NCBI GenBank assembly: GCA_029531795.1 | Contig: JAPEIS010000002.1 | Span: 1-64,000, forward strand | DNA from: Sclerotinia nivalis | Taxonomy: Eukaryota > Ascomycota > Leotiomycetes > Helotiales > Sclerotiniaceae | Direction: 5' to 3' | DNA length: 64,000 bases | Program-made: the position numbers and the translations under genes | The notes under the pieces: model-generated | Database searches by the model: none | Told to the model about the DNA's origin: nothing | The model's input: only the letters and a program-made list of their open reading frames with translations | Shown: positions 1 through 11,564 of the stretch, piece after piece | Numbering within the stretch: the first letter of the stretch is position 1 | Layout of the letters: every line of letters begins with the position of its first letter

Positions 1-105
1 CCTAACCCTAACCCTAACCCTAACCCTAACCCTAACCCTAACCCTAACCCTAACCCTAACCCTAACCCTAACCCTAACCCTAACCCTAACCCTAACCCTA
101 ACCCT
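1..105. repeat. Telomere, CCCTAA repeats
   Basis: About 17 uninterrupted copies of CCCTAA, reading into the chromosome. This is the C-rich strand of a TTAGGG telomere, so position 1 is at or near the chromosome end. The array stops at the first copy of a 60-bp C-rich subtelomere repeat. Confidence 0.98.
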
Positions 106-260
106 CTCCGACTCTACTAACCCTTTCCACCTTGCCCATCCCCACCCACACATTTACACTACCCTCTCCAACTCTACTAACCCTTTCCACCTACCCCATC
201 CCCACCCACACATTTACACTACCCTCTCCAACTCTACTAACCCTTTCCACCTACCCCATC
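103..260. repeat. 60-bp C-rich subtelomeric tandem repeat
   Basis: Two nearly identical 60-bp units and a partial third follow the telomere. Each contains CTCTACTAACCC and CCACACATTTACACTACC. The pieces CTAACCC and ACCCTCTCC look like variants of the telomeric hexamer. Shorter, less regular derivatives (CTCTACTAACCCTTTCCA) continue to about 510. The long open frame here is a consequence of the repeat and not a gene. Confidence 0.85.
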
Positions 261-3200
261 TCCAATTCACTACCTCTCCAACTCTATCCCTTCCAACTTT
301 ACTACCCCTTTCCAACCTACCCCTCTCCAACTCTACTAACCCTTTCCACTATCCCTTCCAATTTTACTACCCTTTCCAACTCTACCCCTCTCCACCTACA
401 TTTACAACTACCCTCTCCAACTCTACTAACCCTTTCCAACTCTATTACCCCTCTCCAATTCTACTATTCCTCTCCAACTCTATCCCTTCCTAATTTTACT
501 ACCCCTTTCCAATTCCATTACCTCCCTCCAATTTTACCCCCCCAATTCTATTACTTTTCTTCAATTTTATTACCTTTCTTTAATTCTATTATCTCTCTTC
601 AACTCTATTTTTCCAACTTTATTTTTTCAATTCTATTTCTTTTCAACTCTCCCTTTTTAATTTTATCTCTTTTCATTAAAACCCTTTTCATTTATATCCC
701 TCACCCCTCTTTTCATTAAAACCCTTTTCATTTATAATCCTAATCCTCTTTTTCATTAATATCACTAATCCCAATATCTCTTTTTTCTTTTATTATTAAA
801 ATTCCTATCATTTCTTTTTATTCTTTCTTTATTCATTTTATCTTCTTTTTATTTCTATTCCTATATTCATTCATCTTTTATTATAATCTTATTTCTTTTA
901 ATATTATTTCTTTTAATCTTATATTTCTCTTCTTATATTTCTCTTCTTTTTATTCTCCTTTTTTTATTCTCCTTCTTTTTATTTTCTTTTTATTTTCCTT
1001 TTTATTCTTCTTTTTATTCTTCTTTTTATTCTCCTTTTTATTCTTCTTTTCTTTTTTTTCTCTTTTTTATTCTCCTTTTTATTCTTCTTTTTATTCTCCT
1101 TTTTTATTCTCCTTTTTTTATTCTCCTTTTTATTCTCCTTCTTTTTATTTCTCTTTTTTATTCTCCTTCTTTTTATTATTATCAATTATAATCTCTTTCT
1201 TTCTTTATTAATAATTCCATTTCTATTTTTCATTCTTAATCATATTTTAATCCTTTATTTCTTTTTCTTTTTTTATTTCAAAATTCTCAAAATCTCAATT
1301 TTTTTTTTTATTCTTATTCTTATTTTATTACTATAATTCTCCTTTTTATTAATATCCTTAATCTTAATATTCTCTTTTTCTTTTTATATTTTTTATTTTC
1401 TTTCTTTTCCTATCTAACTCTAAATATTATTTTTATTCTTTCTTTTTATTTTATTTCTTTCTTTTTTCTTTATTTCTGATTAAAATCCCTTCCTTCATTT
1501 ATAATTCTTATTCTTTATTCTAATCCTCTTTTTAATTTATCATTCTAATCTTTCTTTTATTAATAATCCTAATCTCTTTTTTCTTTTAATTCTAAAATTC
1601 CTTTTATTTCTAATTAATATTATTTCTAATCCCCTTTTCTTTTTCTTTTTTTTATTATTCTTATTTCTTTATTTATTTCTTTCTTTTTTTATTATTCTTC
1701 TAAATCTTTATAATTCTTATTATATTACTTCTTTATTTTTATTATTTTAAAAAATCTTTCTTTCCTTTTTATAATTTTAAAATCCTAAAAAATATTATTA
1801 ATCTCTTATTTTTAATATATAATCTTTCTTTTATTTATTTATTATTCAATTTATTCTTTTCAAATTCTCTCTTTAAATTCTTTTCAAAAAATTTCTTTTT
1901 CAATTTTTTTTCTTATCAATTCTTAATATTAATCAATCTATATTCATTTATTTATATAAAAATTCCTTATTCCCTTATTATAAATAACTCTAATCCTATT
2001 TTTCTTCAAAATTTATTATATACCTTAATTCTATATCTATTTTATTCTATTTTCTTTTATTATTCTCCTCTTTTCTTTCTTAATAATATCTTTAATATAT
2101 ATTTCTTTTTATTCCTAAAAATCTTTTTCTTTTCTTTTCTTCATTTCTTTTTTTATAATCTTATTTACTTCATTTATTTCAAATCCTAAAAACTTTCATA
2201 TTTTATTTTCTTATTTACTTTCCAATATATTAATATTTATTCTTTTATTTAAAATTCTATATCTATTTTTTTTTCTTTTTTTTACCTCAATTTATATTAA
2301 TTTCTTTTATTTATATATAATCCTAAATCCAATTTCTAAATTTTCTTTTCTTATATTTATCATTATAATCCTAAAACTTATTATATTTTAATTTATATAT
2401 ATCTTTCTTTAATATTCATTCTTATTTTTTTAAAAACCTTTTCTTATTATATATTATCAATATAAATTATTTTATTTTATTTATTTCATTTTATTTATCT
2501 AAAATCCACATTATAAATAATCCTAATCCTATTTCTAATCTTTTATTATATATCTTTAATTTTATTCTAATCTTTTCTTTATTTTTATTCAAACCTTATA
2601 ATATTTAAAATCATTCATTTTAATCTTATTATATATTCCTATTAATTTCTCTTTCTCAAATAACTTTAATCTTAATATCTTATCTTATCTTATTATTTCA
2701 TTTCTTAATTCTTTTTCTTTTTCTTTTTATTTCTTTTTTTATATCCTTATTTTATTTCTTTTATTTATAACTTTTTTTAAATACTTTATAATATATATTT
2801 CTACTTTTTTTAAAATTCATTTCTTTTTTAAATTCTATATTTTATTATTTTTTACTTTATTCTTTTTTACTTTATTATTTATTATTAATAATTCATTTCA
2901 TTTCTTTCTTTTCATTTTTATATTCTAACTATTTTCTCTTTATATTTTACTTTTAATAAATAACAAAATATAATTCCTTATATTTCAAAATATTTATTAA
3001 ACTATTATCTTTTATTAATATAATCTTTATTTAAATTATTCTCTTATAATAAATTCTTTTTTAATCCTAATCTTATAATCTCTATAATACAAATACCCTT
3101 AACCCTCTCTTTTATTAATAATCCTAATCTCATTTTCTTTTTTTAATATAATAAATACTTTACTATTACTATTATTATTAATTATTAATTCATTTTTCTT

Positions 3201-4360
3201 TCTTTTATAATCCTAAAAACTCTTTTATTTAAATCAATTCTTTTTTTCCTTTTATATAATCATTTTTAATAACCCTTTTTTTCTTTTTTTTTAATTTATA
3301 TTTATATTTATATAATATAATCTTTCCAAAAAATTATTTTAAATTCTATATATTCTTTTTATTTTAAAAAAATTATTTATTCCTCATATTCTCTAAATAT
3401 TTATTTTTATCTTTTTTATTTATCTTCCTTTTCTATAACTCTCTTTTACTATTATTAATTTAATTCAATCAATTTTATATAATTTATTTCTAACTCTACT
3501 CTTTCTTCAATTCTCCCTTTCCAATTCTCCCTTTCCAATTCTCCCTTTTCAACTCTACTCCCTTTTTCATTTTTATTCTTTCTATTTAATCTTTTTATTT
3601 CCTATCAATTTTATCTTTTTTTTTATTTTTATTCTTTTTTTTTTAAACTTTATTATTCCTATTTTAATTTTCTTTTCTTTTCTATATTAATTATTCTAAC
3701 TCCTTTATCTTTTTTTCTTATCATCTTATTCTTTATTTTATATCTTACTTTTTATTATAATCCTATTCTTTTTTTTTTTAATAATTCTAATTCCTTTTTT
3801 TATTAATAATTCTAATTCCCTTTTTTATCAATAATTAATCCTAATCCTCTTTTTTATCAATAACCCTAATTCTTATATTTCTTTTTTTATTATAAATCTA
3901 TATTTATATACTTTTAATTATTTTATTTACTTATTTTTTTATATATATAAATTAACTCTTTTAATTATTTTTTCTTCATCTTATATAATTATATTCATTT
4001 TTTTATATTTTCAATTATTATTTCTTTTTATTATTTCTTTTTATTATTCTTTTTTAATTTATTTTTATTTTTAATTATAAAAATTACTTCAAATCCTTTT
4101 TCATTTTACTTCCTATTAATAATATTTTAAATTATATTATTTTTTTTAATCTAATTTTATTTATAATTATTTCTTTATATCTTATTTTTTAAATATCTCA
4201 AATGATTATAATTTATTATTATTATTTATTTATAAAATCTCTAAAATCATTTTCAAAATAAATACATTACTCTTAATTTCATTTATATAATTCTAATTTT
4301 TCAATTTATTAATAAATCTCTTTATATTAAATTCATTTTCTTTTTTTTTTCAAACCCTTA
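135..4360. repeat. G-free, pyrimidine-biased subtelomeric tract
   Basis: By eye I found only two G bases on the + strand (about 1478 and 4204) in roughly 4.2 kb. The proximal part is C/T rich; the rest is T-rich with A and scattered C. Telomere-like words (TAATCCTAATCC, CCCTAACC-like) recur, for example near 721-780, 3060-3130 and 3781-3860. Around 940-1170 it is a homopyrimidine array of TTTTTATTCTCC-like units. No gene is credible here; a minus-strand frame of Lys/Arg/Ile codons at 979-1185 is a low-complexity artefact. The tract ends abruptly at AGCGGTTCC (4360). Confidence 0.85.
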
Positions 4361-4502
4361 GCGGTTCCTTTTTTTGATTACTTGTATGTATTTTTTCCTA
4401 ATCATTTAACGGTTCTCTTTTTTAATTATTAATACTTATATGAATACAATTTCGAAATTTAAATTTAAGATATTCTTTAAGTTATTTATCGAATATTACT
4501 AA

Positions 4503-5075
4503 TTGTAAAATTATCTATAATAAAGTAATCTATCGTAAAATAATCTATTGTAAAGTTGATTATGGTAAAATTGATTATAGTAAAATTGATTATAGTAAAA
4601 TTGACTATACTAAAGTTGACTGTAATAAAGTAATCTATTGTAAAATTGATTGTGGTAAAGTTGATTGTAATAAAGTAATCTATCGTAAAATTGATTGTAA
4701 TAAAGTTAATTATAATAAAATTGATTATAATAAAGTAATCTATTATAAAATTGATTGTAATAAAATTAATTATGGTAAAGTTGATTGTAATAAAATAATC
4801 TATCGTAAAGTTGATTATAATAAAATTAATTATGATAAAGTTGATTGTAATAAAGTAATCTATTGTAAAGTTGATTATGGTAAAGTTGATTATAGTAAAG
4901 TTGATTATAGTAAAGTTGATTATAATAAAATTGATTATGGTAAAGTTGATTGTAGTAAAGTTGATTATAGTAAAGTTGATTGTGGTAAAGTTAACTATGA
5001 TAAAGTTGATTATAGTAAAGTTAATTATGGTAAAGTTGATTATAGTACAATTGATTGTAGTAAATTTTACTTCAA
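4503..5075. repeat. 15-bp tandem repeat with 60-bp higher order
   Basis: Units of 15 bp such as GTTGATTATAGTAAA and AATCTATCGTAAAAT are repeated across the block. Between about 4621 and 4860 four units form a 60-bp higher-order period ending in TAAAGTAATC. The last part (4866-5050) is a more homogeneous 15-bp array. Because 15 is a multiple of three it reads as a five-residue repeat (VKLII); no other sign of coding is present. Confidence 0.9.
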
Positions 5076-5459
5076 AATAATTTATTCCTAGATAATAAGT
5101 TTAGTAATTAATCTTTTCTAAAATTCTCTAATTTAATATTTAACGGTTAATATAAAAATAAAATAAAAACTTATAATATATAATAATTAATGATTTAAAA
5201 GATAAAAATTAATAATTACTATATTGACTATAGAATATATAACATTATTATATATAACATTATTACAAGTTAGATAATTTTCTTAGTAATGTTATTAACG
5301 AATTAGATTAAATTACATCGATTATGATTAAATAAAAAAATTCCCTTGCTAATCAATATCAAAGACTCTTCGATCAAATCATCTATTTCCTCTAAAACTG
5401 TAATTCCTTTAACTAAAATATTTACTCTAAGCTAATCTCAAAGATATATCCAACCATCT
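5076..5459. other. AT-rich spacer, no feature seen
   Basis: AT-rich sequence between the 15-bp array and the decayed gene. On the minus strand the frame of the neighbouring pseudogene continues weakly to about 5400 with more stops, so the true 3' end of that gene is not fixed. I see nothing else. Confidence 0.5.
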
Positions 5460-8400
5460 ACCTCTCGTTACTCGATGGTATAAAAATACTACCACTACTA
5501 TAATTACTTTTATTCAATTCAGTTTTTTGCTTTTTTTCATCATTCGGTTTTCAAACAAAAGTAGTTATAATACTTCCTTTACTAACATTAATATTAACAC
5601 TAACAGATCACTGATAAATATCAACAATATCAATCATATTTAACCCATCATCTTAAATATCATCAATATCATTATCAATATTAATAGTATATTCTTGATT
5701 AAATCCACTCATTAAATCCTCTAATTCATTCAAGCTCTGATTCTTGATTTACTCTAGTATCTTCAATCTTGGTATCTCCGTTCATTTCTATACTAACTGA
5801 AACCCTTTCAATCCCCTATTCTACTTTTCTATAATCCAGAATTTTTCAGCCTCTTCTAATCCATAAATTTTGACCCCTTGAATCCTGTATACTGCAATAA
5901 TATCAAAGGTGCTCCACATATGATCACTATTATCACCAAATGTTTGCCGTCGTACATATTACAGGATATCATAGAGTGTAACCGGATAAGAACGAAAAGG
6001 AAACTCGACTTTCTCAGGATTAGTATATACAATCGAAAGCTATATTATTCGTTTCTAAAAACCTTGATTACGATTGATCTTTGTTGATATAATAAAGATA
6101 AAATCCGATAAATAAAAAAAAACTTAATAAATCAACCAAATAAGGTATAAAAACTCATTCAATTATTTATTCACTCTTCGATATTCTAAACATCGTTCAA
6201 TTAATTCAAAAGACTTTTGTAAGATAATTCAGTATAACTTGTAACCCCAATTATAATGTTTTTTGTTATCCTTTTACAAAAACAAGAAATCGAATAAATC
6301 AGTTCTTCTATCAAATTATATCTTATTTCCTATTACAAAGTAAGGGGGTTCTGCAATTTTATTGATTAGAAATATTTGTTTTATATACTTATAATAGAAT
6401 CGAATATCTTCTTTCTACTTTATAACATCAAATAATAATTCTGGAGAACGTTTATGGGATTTGAGTATAGCCTTCCAGATATCGATATCGAATTGCTCGA
6501 TATTCAAGATGTAAAGGTATTCCAATTATTTATTCAATAAGGAAAGGCTGTATTGTATATTGTATTGATTATACCAAGATACAATCTGATTAAAGCGTAT
6601 ATAGATATCTCGAAGATCTTTGATTGTATACCACCTTCTCTTATACTCTTCATACATTAGCATATTATCAATTAGAATATTTTTCCTATATAATACTGTG
6701 AACCGTTACATTGCTTAATTAAACTTCAATAAGAACCAATTCAAATTATATTGTTTTATTGTATTCTGTATCTCTAAGTCTTCTTTTATAATTTGCTTGT
6801 AATTCTGTATCTGTTCCTAATAATCTTTGTATAATAGGGATTTCTGTTGAATCAAATTGCTATTATAGCAAAATCGAAGAGCTTTGAGTGTTACTATTAT
6901 AACAATAATTTCTGGTAACAAATATATTATATCTGTATATACAAAAATATATTCAAAAAGAAAACAATATTTATTGATTTGAATCGAGAAAAAATCAAGC
7001 AACTCTTGAGTAGGGATAATATAATAAGGGAGAATAGATTGAACAATATCAATTTTGTTATTGTATAGATTTTATTATTGTTATTATTGATAAACCTCTT
7101 CCATTATAATCAAAGAGATACAATACTCTTTTCGAATCCCGTACAACTTTCTGCGATTATCGACGAGATTTGTATAGACCCGCTTTTTGCTGTAAAGATA
7201 ATCAAATTTATAAACGGTTTTGGAGAAGATAATCCCATTTTCTTCTTATTGTAGTAATCGGATGTATTCAGAATCGAAAGCCAGATTCTCAATTGAGTCA
7301 TTATTAAAGATATATATCTTTGATGAATCAAAGGATGTTTTGATTAATATATAGTATTGAGAATAGATCAATCCATCTTTATTTTTTTACCTATTTAGAA
7401 TAGCAAACAAAATTTGATTTATAGTATTCTGTATTATCATTTAAGAATATATAATATGTTTAGAGTTCTCTTTAGTTAGATTACTATTTGCATCAAGAAC
7501 TATCTGACTTTTAGTATACACTTCGAAACAATATTTCTTTTATAAGAATATTTCTGTTTCGTAGTTTTCCGGAATATGATTATATAGCAGAATACTATCT
7601 TCGGATATTATTTGTTTTGCAAGATCAACAAACGTACAATCTTGATTATAAAATTGTATATCAATTACTTTAGACTACTTTGTTTTCTAACCATTATACA
7701 CTTGAATCAAATTAGTATCTATAAATTCCAGTTTAGTATTCTTTAAATCGACAAATAAGGTTACTCCTCGAAATCGATCAAAATCCGAATTCTCATCGAT
7801 AGTTTGAAGAATAAAGCTCCAAAGTGTATCAAGATATTAAAATTGTATAATATATTTGATAAGTTGATTTCTTGTTGATTCTTTTCGATCAAGATTCTCT
7901 ACTGATATTGCAGTCGAATTCAAGTTTGAAATTTTAGCAAATGCAAAGTAATATTGTATAATATTAGAAAACTCAATTATCTTATTTATTGCTAGACCAA
8001 CAATAGCATCATAAAAGAGTTCATTATCTTGCTTGCTCAAATAGGTAGTATACTTATAATCATTCTCTAAATAAAGAGTTAGAAAGAAGATGAAAATCAA
8101 TAATGAATCCATTCCAATTATAATACTAAAACAATAATAAAGAATCTTATAAAGTGGGATATATTTGTATATCAATATATCACAATCATTATATACCGGT
8201 ATTTGCAATCCAAAATGGATGTTATTTGTAAAATTGAAAATAGGATATATTTTAGACAACCAATTGATATCTCGTTTTGCAAATACTAAATTGATAAAGA
8301 AGCAACAAGTATTATTAATATCAAACATTATTTTAGAATAACGATTCTTTTTATTAGTTATATAATATTGTAATAAATATAAGTTCTTAGATAGATTTTC

Positions 8401-9792
8401 ATTCCGCATTTCAATATCTTCAAGTATAGCTAATATATTTGTACTTTCAAATGCTGTTTGATAATCGAAACCATTATAATCTTCTGTTTTCATCAATTTA
8501 AAACTATTCAAAACATTAGGTAAAAGTACACTTCCAATATAACTTCCTTTAAAAAGATTAGTAATTTGTGATAGAGATGAACATTTAGAATATATATCTA
8601 ATCATTAATAATATTCGTAATAAGATTGATTAGCTTGAGAATACTGTTCATAAATACAGTTTTGGAAATTCCGAAACTGTTTGGCAAGTTTGAAGATAGT
8701 TCGCTCAATGGAAATAGAAGATACTATCACGTTTAGAAAGGTTTTTAGTATTGGAGAATCTGTTACTGTTGGAATAGAAATTGAATTGGGTACAAAGATG
8801 ATAGGATTTAGTGTTATTCGAATTATTAGCTGAATAAACAAAAACAATATAAAATTTTCAATTCGATGAAAAAGTAAAAGAGAAATATTGTTGGGAAGCC
8901 TTTTTATAGTTGAAAGGGAAGATATATTGTTTTCAGATGATCTTATTGTTAAAAACTTCATCCATAACAAAAGATTGTTCTTCTGAATTGGAAATAATAT
9001 ACTTTGTCTATTAATGCTTCCTTTGCTATTAGTTCTATTTGATAATGATGATAAAGGGAATGATTTGGATTGAATTGGTGTTTCCGATAGTATTGTATTC
9101 ATTAAAGATCTTTGAATACTTATTGATTCATTAAATGAATTTGATATAATAATGCTATCATTATCTTATATCATTATTGGCTTATTTACAGAACCAATAT
9201 ACAAAGAGCAAGAACGCTGAGATTCTTCATTGTGAACTCCCTTTTCTTGATTAACAATATATGAGTTTTTTATCGTCTGTATTCCTGATATCCCTATTTT
9301 AATCGTTCCTTCAATATGTATTTCTGATATCCCATCAATTCTCGTCTTCTCAACTATACTAGTTGTATAAGTCGATCGTAATCCTATCAGAATTTCTGCA
9401 ATCTCTATATCATATTCGTTTCTTTCAAGATTAACCTCTTGTTCGTTTTTTTGGATTTGCTTAATCTGTACAGCAACATCGGCATTTTTATCGATCGAAG
9501 GTAATTGAATCAATAATAGAGAAGTCGATTGCAGGGTTTCTGGAATATCGCTTTTTTGAGTATCATAATCTTGAGGGATTTGAATATCCGTTCGAAGGCC
9601 AATTGTAGAAGGAGTATTTGTAAGGATATCTGAATAGAGCGAAGGCTCGTATATAATGAAGTCGATTGAGCCCAAGAATTGAAGCGTTTTCTTTTCTCGA
9701 TAGCGGAGGGTGTTTTCGATATTCGCTTTTCTAGTTTCTTCGATATTCGAATACTTCTTCGGTCGTTCATTACGTTTCTTTTGAGGTAACAT
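5460..9792 (-). pseudogene. Decayed large gene, one frame of ~1,440 codons
   Basis: I do not recognise this protein. From the ATG at 9792, a single minus-strand frame can be followed to about 5460 with no insertion or deletion: open blocks 9792-9166, 9102-8605, 8511-7837 and 7002-6817 all share it, and spot checks near 7332, 6360, 5940 and 5550 fall in the same frame. About 30 stops interrupt it, many where Gln or Trp would fit. The first ~50 residues are basic (MLPQKKRNERPKKY), then comes a Ser/Thr/Pro/Asn-rich linker, then a denser hydrophobic and aromatic region (about 8500-6200), and an Asp/Ile-rich tail near 5650. Stops without indels suggest RIP-type C-to-T mutation of a repeated gene. 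It may be the protein of an unrecognised mobile element or a subtelomeric gene family. Confidence 0.7.
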
Positions 9793-9851
9793 TTTAATCT
9801 TATAAAGAAGTTGATGATGAAAGTAGATTTCGTAGAGTAAAAGGAAGTAAA

Positions 9852-10110
9852 TGTTTGAAAAATCTCGATTGGGAAAACGGTGATTTGCCGGTAGTATCGA
9901 ACTTTTTAGAATTAACTTTGATCAATTATATCTTCATCTACGATTTTTTTATGATAATATAATTAAGTATAGTATTACTTCGTAGTATATAGATTTGAAT
10001 TATCAGATTTTCATTATTTTATTCAAAAGCTAGAAGTCTTTTTAGGGATTAGAATGTTTGTTGTTTGAAAAACCTCGATTCGGAAGGCGGTGGACTTATC
10101 GGCAGTACTA
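9852..10110. repeat. ~50-bp direct repeat upstream of the decayed gene
   Basis: Two related copies, 9852-9900 and 10062-10110, share TGTTTGAAAAAYCTCGATT then GGAARRCGGTG and CGGYAGTA. They lie about 210 bp apart in the 5' flank of the decayed gene. They could be promoter-proximal repeats or element ends. The rest of 9793-10199 is AT-rich with no gene seen. Confidence 0.6.
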
Positions 10111-10297
10111 TACTTTTCGCCAAATCGAGAAGTGTAGTATCATAATACCTACCTTTCATCAATCATAACTCCTCCTACAACTTCTCAATAATAAAATAAA
10201 TGATTGTGTTGTGTTTGTTATATTATTTAGAAGGGAATGTATACCTAAATTTCCAAAATCATATCCTGACCCGGACTCTATATTTACTCTTCTATTC

Positions 10298-10335
10298 TGA
10301 TTCTGATTCTAACCCTGATTCTGATGCATATACAT
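10298..10335. repeat. GATTCT hexanucleotide repeat with one telomere-like unit
   Basis: Short run of GATTCT units containing one AACCCT-type unit (GATTCTAACCCTGATTCT). A similar but longer hexanucleotide run occurs in the opposite sense near 41041-41123. Confidence 0.6.
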
Positions 10336-10369
10336 GTACGGGTTACCCTTCGGGTGGATTCAAAATTTA

Positions 10370-10840
10370 TAGGTTACCTCTTTTATATATTATAAAGTTA
10401 TTTATATATTATAAAGTTACTTATATATATTATAATTACCTTTTCCTATATAATATAAAATTACTTATATATATTATAATTACCTTTTCCCATATAATAT
10501 AAAGTTATCTATATATATTATAAAGTTACCTATATATTATAAACTTACCTATATATTATAAAGTTACTCATATATTATAAAGTGACCTATATATATTATA
10601 ATTACCTTTTCCTATATATTATAAAGTTATCTATATATATTATAATTATTCTTCCCTATATATTATAAAGTTACTTATATATAATATAATTACTTCATCC
10701 CATATATTATAAAGTTATTTATATTATAAAGTTATCTATATATACTATAATTATACTTTCTTATATATTATAAGATTATTTATATATTCTATTTATAATT
10801 ATCCTTCTTTATATATTCTTATTATAAGATTTACAAAAAA
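10370..10840. repeat. AT-rich satellite, TATATATTATAAAGTTACC units
   Basis: About 20 degenerate copies of a 17-25 bp unit around TATATATTATAAAGTTAC, alternating with TATAATTACCTTTTCC. It fills the segment and leaves no coding potential; a 100-codon frame at 10200-10502 runs into it and is not credible. Confidence 0.8.
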
Positions 10841-11254
10841 TGAACTCTATAATTTAGTGATAGAATTTTTTATTTCAATTTTGAAAATTTCTATTCTAAA
10901 TAATATATTCAGATATACCTGCGTTCGAAGTAAATTTATTTCATCTACTTCGAGCATAGATATATCGAAATATATTTATTAAATTAGAAATTTTAAGAAT
11001 TGAAATGAAGAATTCTATTATTGAGCTATAGAATTCTTTTTGATATACTTTTAAACTAAACACTAAATATATAGAATTAAAATCTGTTTTTTTATTAAAA
11101 AATTAAAATTTCTAGTATAAGTATATCTAAATATATTAATTGAATTGAAATAAAGAATACTACTACTGAACCATAGATTCTTTTTTGATATACCTTCAAA
11201 GTAAATACAAAATATATACATTAAACTATAATAAATAATATTATATAATCATTT
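10841..11254. other. AT-rich spacer with paired degenerate blocks
   Basis: No gene seen. Blocks containing GAATTCTATTATTGAGCTATAGAATTC-like words recur about 170 bp apart near 11010 and 11160, ending in ATTCTTTTTGATATAC and GATTCTTTTTTGATATAC, so this too is degenerate repeat. Confidence 0.4.
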
Positions 11255-11365
11255 ACCTAATATTAATCATTCACCTAATATTATATAATCATTCACCTAA
11301 TATTAATCATTCACCTAATATTAATCATTCACCTAATATTAATCATTCATCTAATATTATATAAT
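11255..11365. repeat. 18-bp tandem repeat CCTAATATTAATCATTCA
   Basis: Five to six copies of an 18-bp unit, some with an ATATAATCATT variant. AT-rich, no coding potential. Confidence 0.8.
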
Positions 11366-11564
11366 CATTTAAATATTCTTTATAAATTCTATCTATTTAT
11401 TCAAGATATAATAAATAAACTACTTACCGGGTTTGATTTAGAATACATTATACACTACCTCTTAAATGAATATTAAATCATTATATATTAAACTCTTCGG
11501 TTTTATAAAACGTTTATACGAATTTCATAATATTAACATTTAAATCAAAAAATTGTAGGCTTCC

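Noticed and set aside
132..719. A 195-codon open frame after the telomere
   Set aside because: It is a by-product of the C/T-rich 60-bp repeat; the translation is a low-complexity Pro/Leu/Thr run with no domain.
979..1185. Minus-strand Lys/Arg-rich frame
   Set aside because: Produced by the homopyrimidine array; no start context or independent support.
4871..5080. Frame with a five-residue VKLII repeat
   Set aside because: Direct result of the 15-bp satellite unit being a multiple of three.
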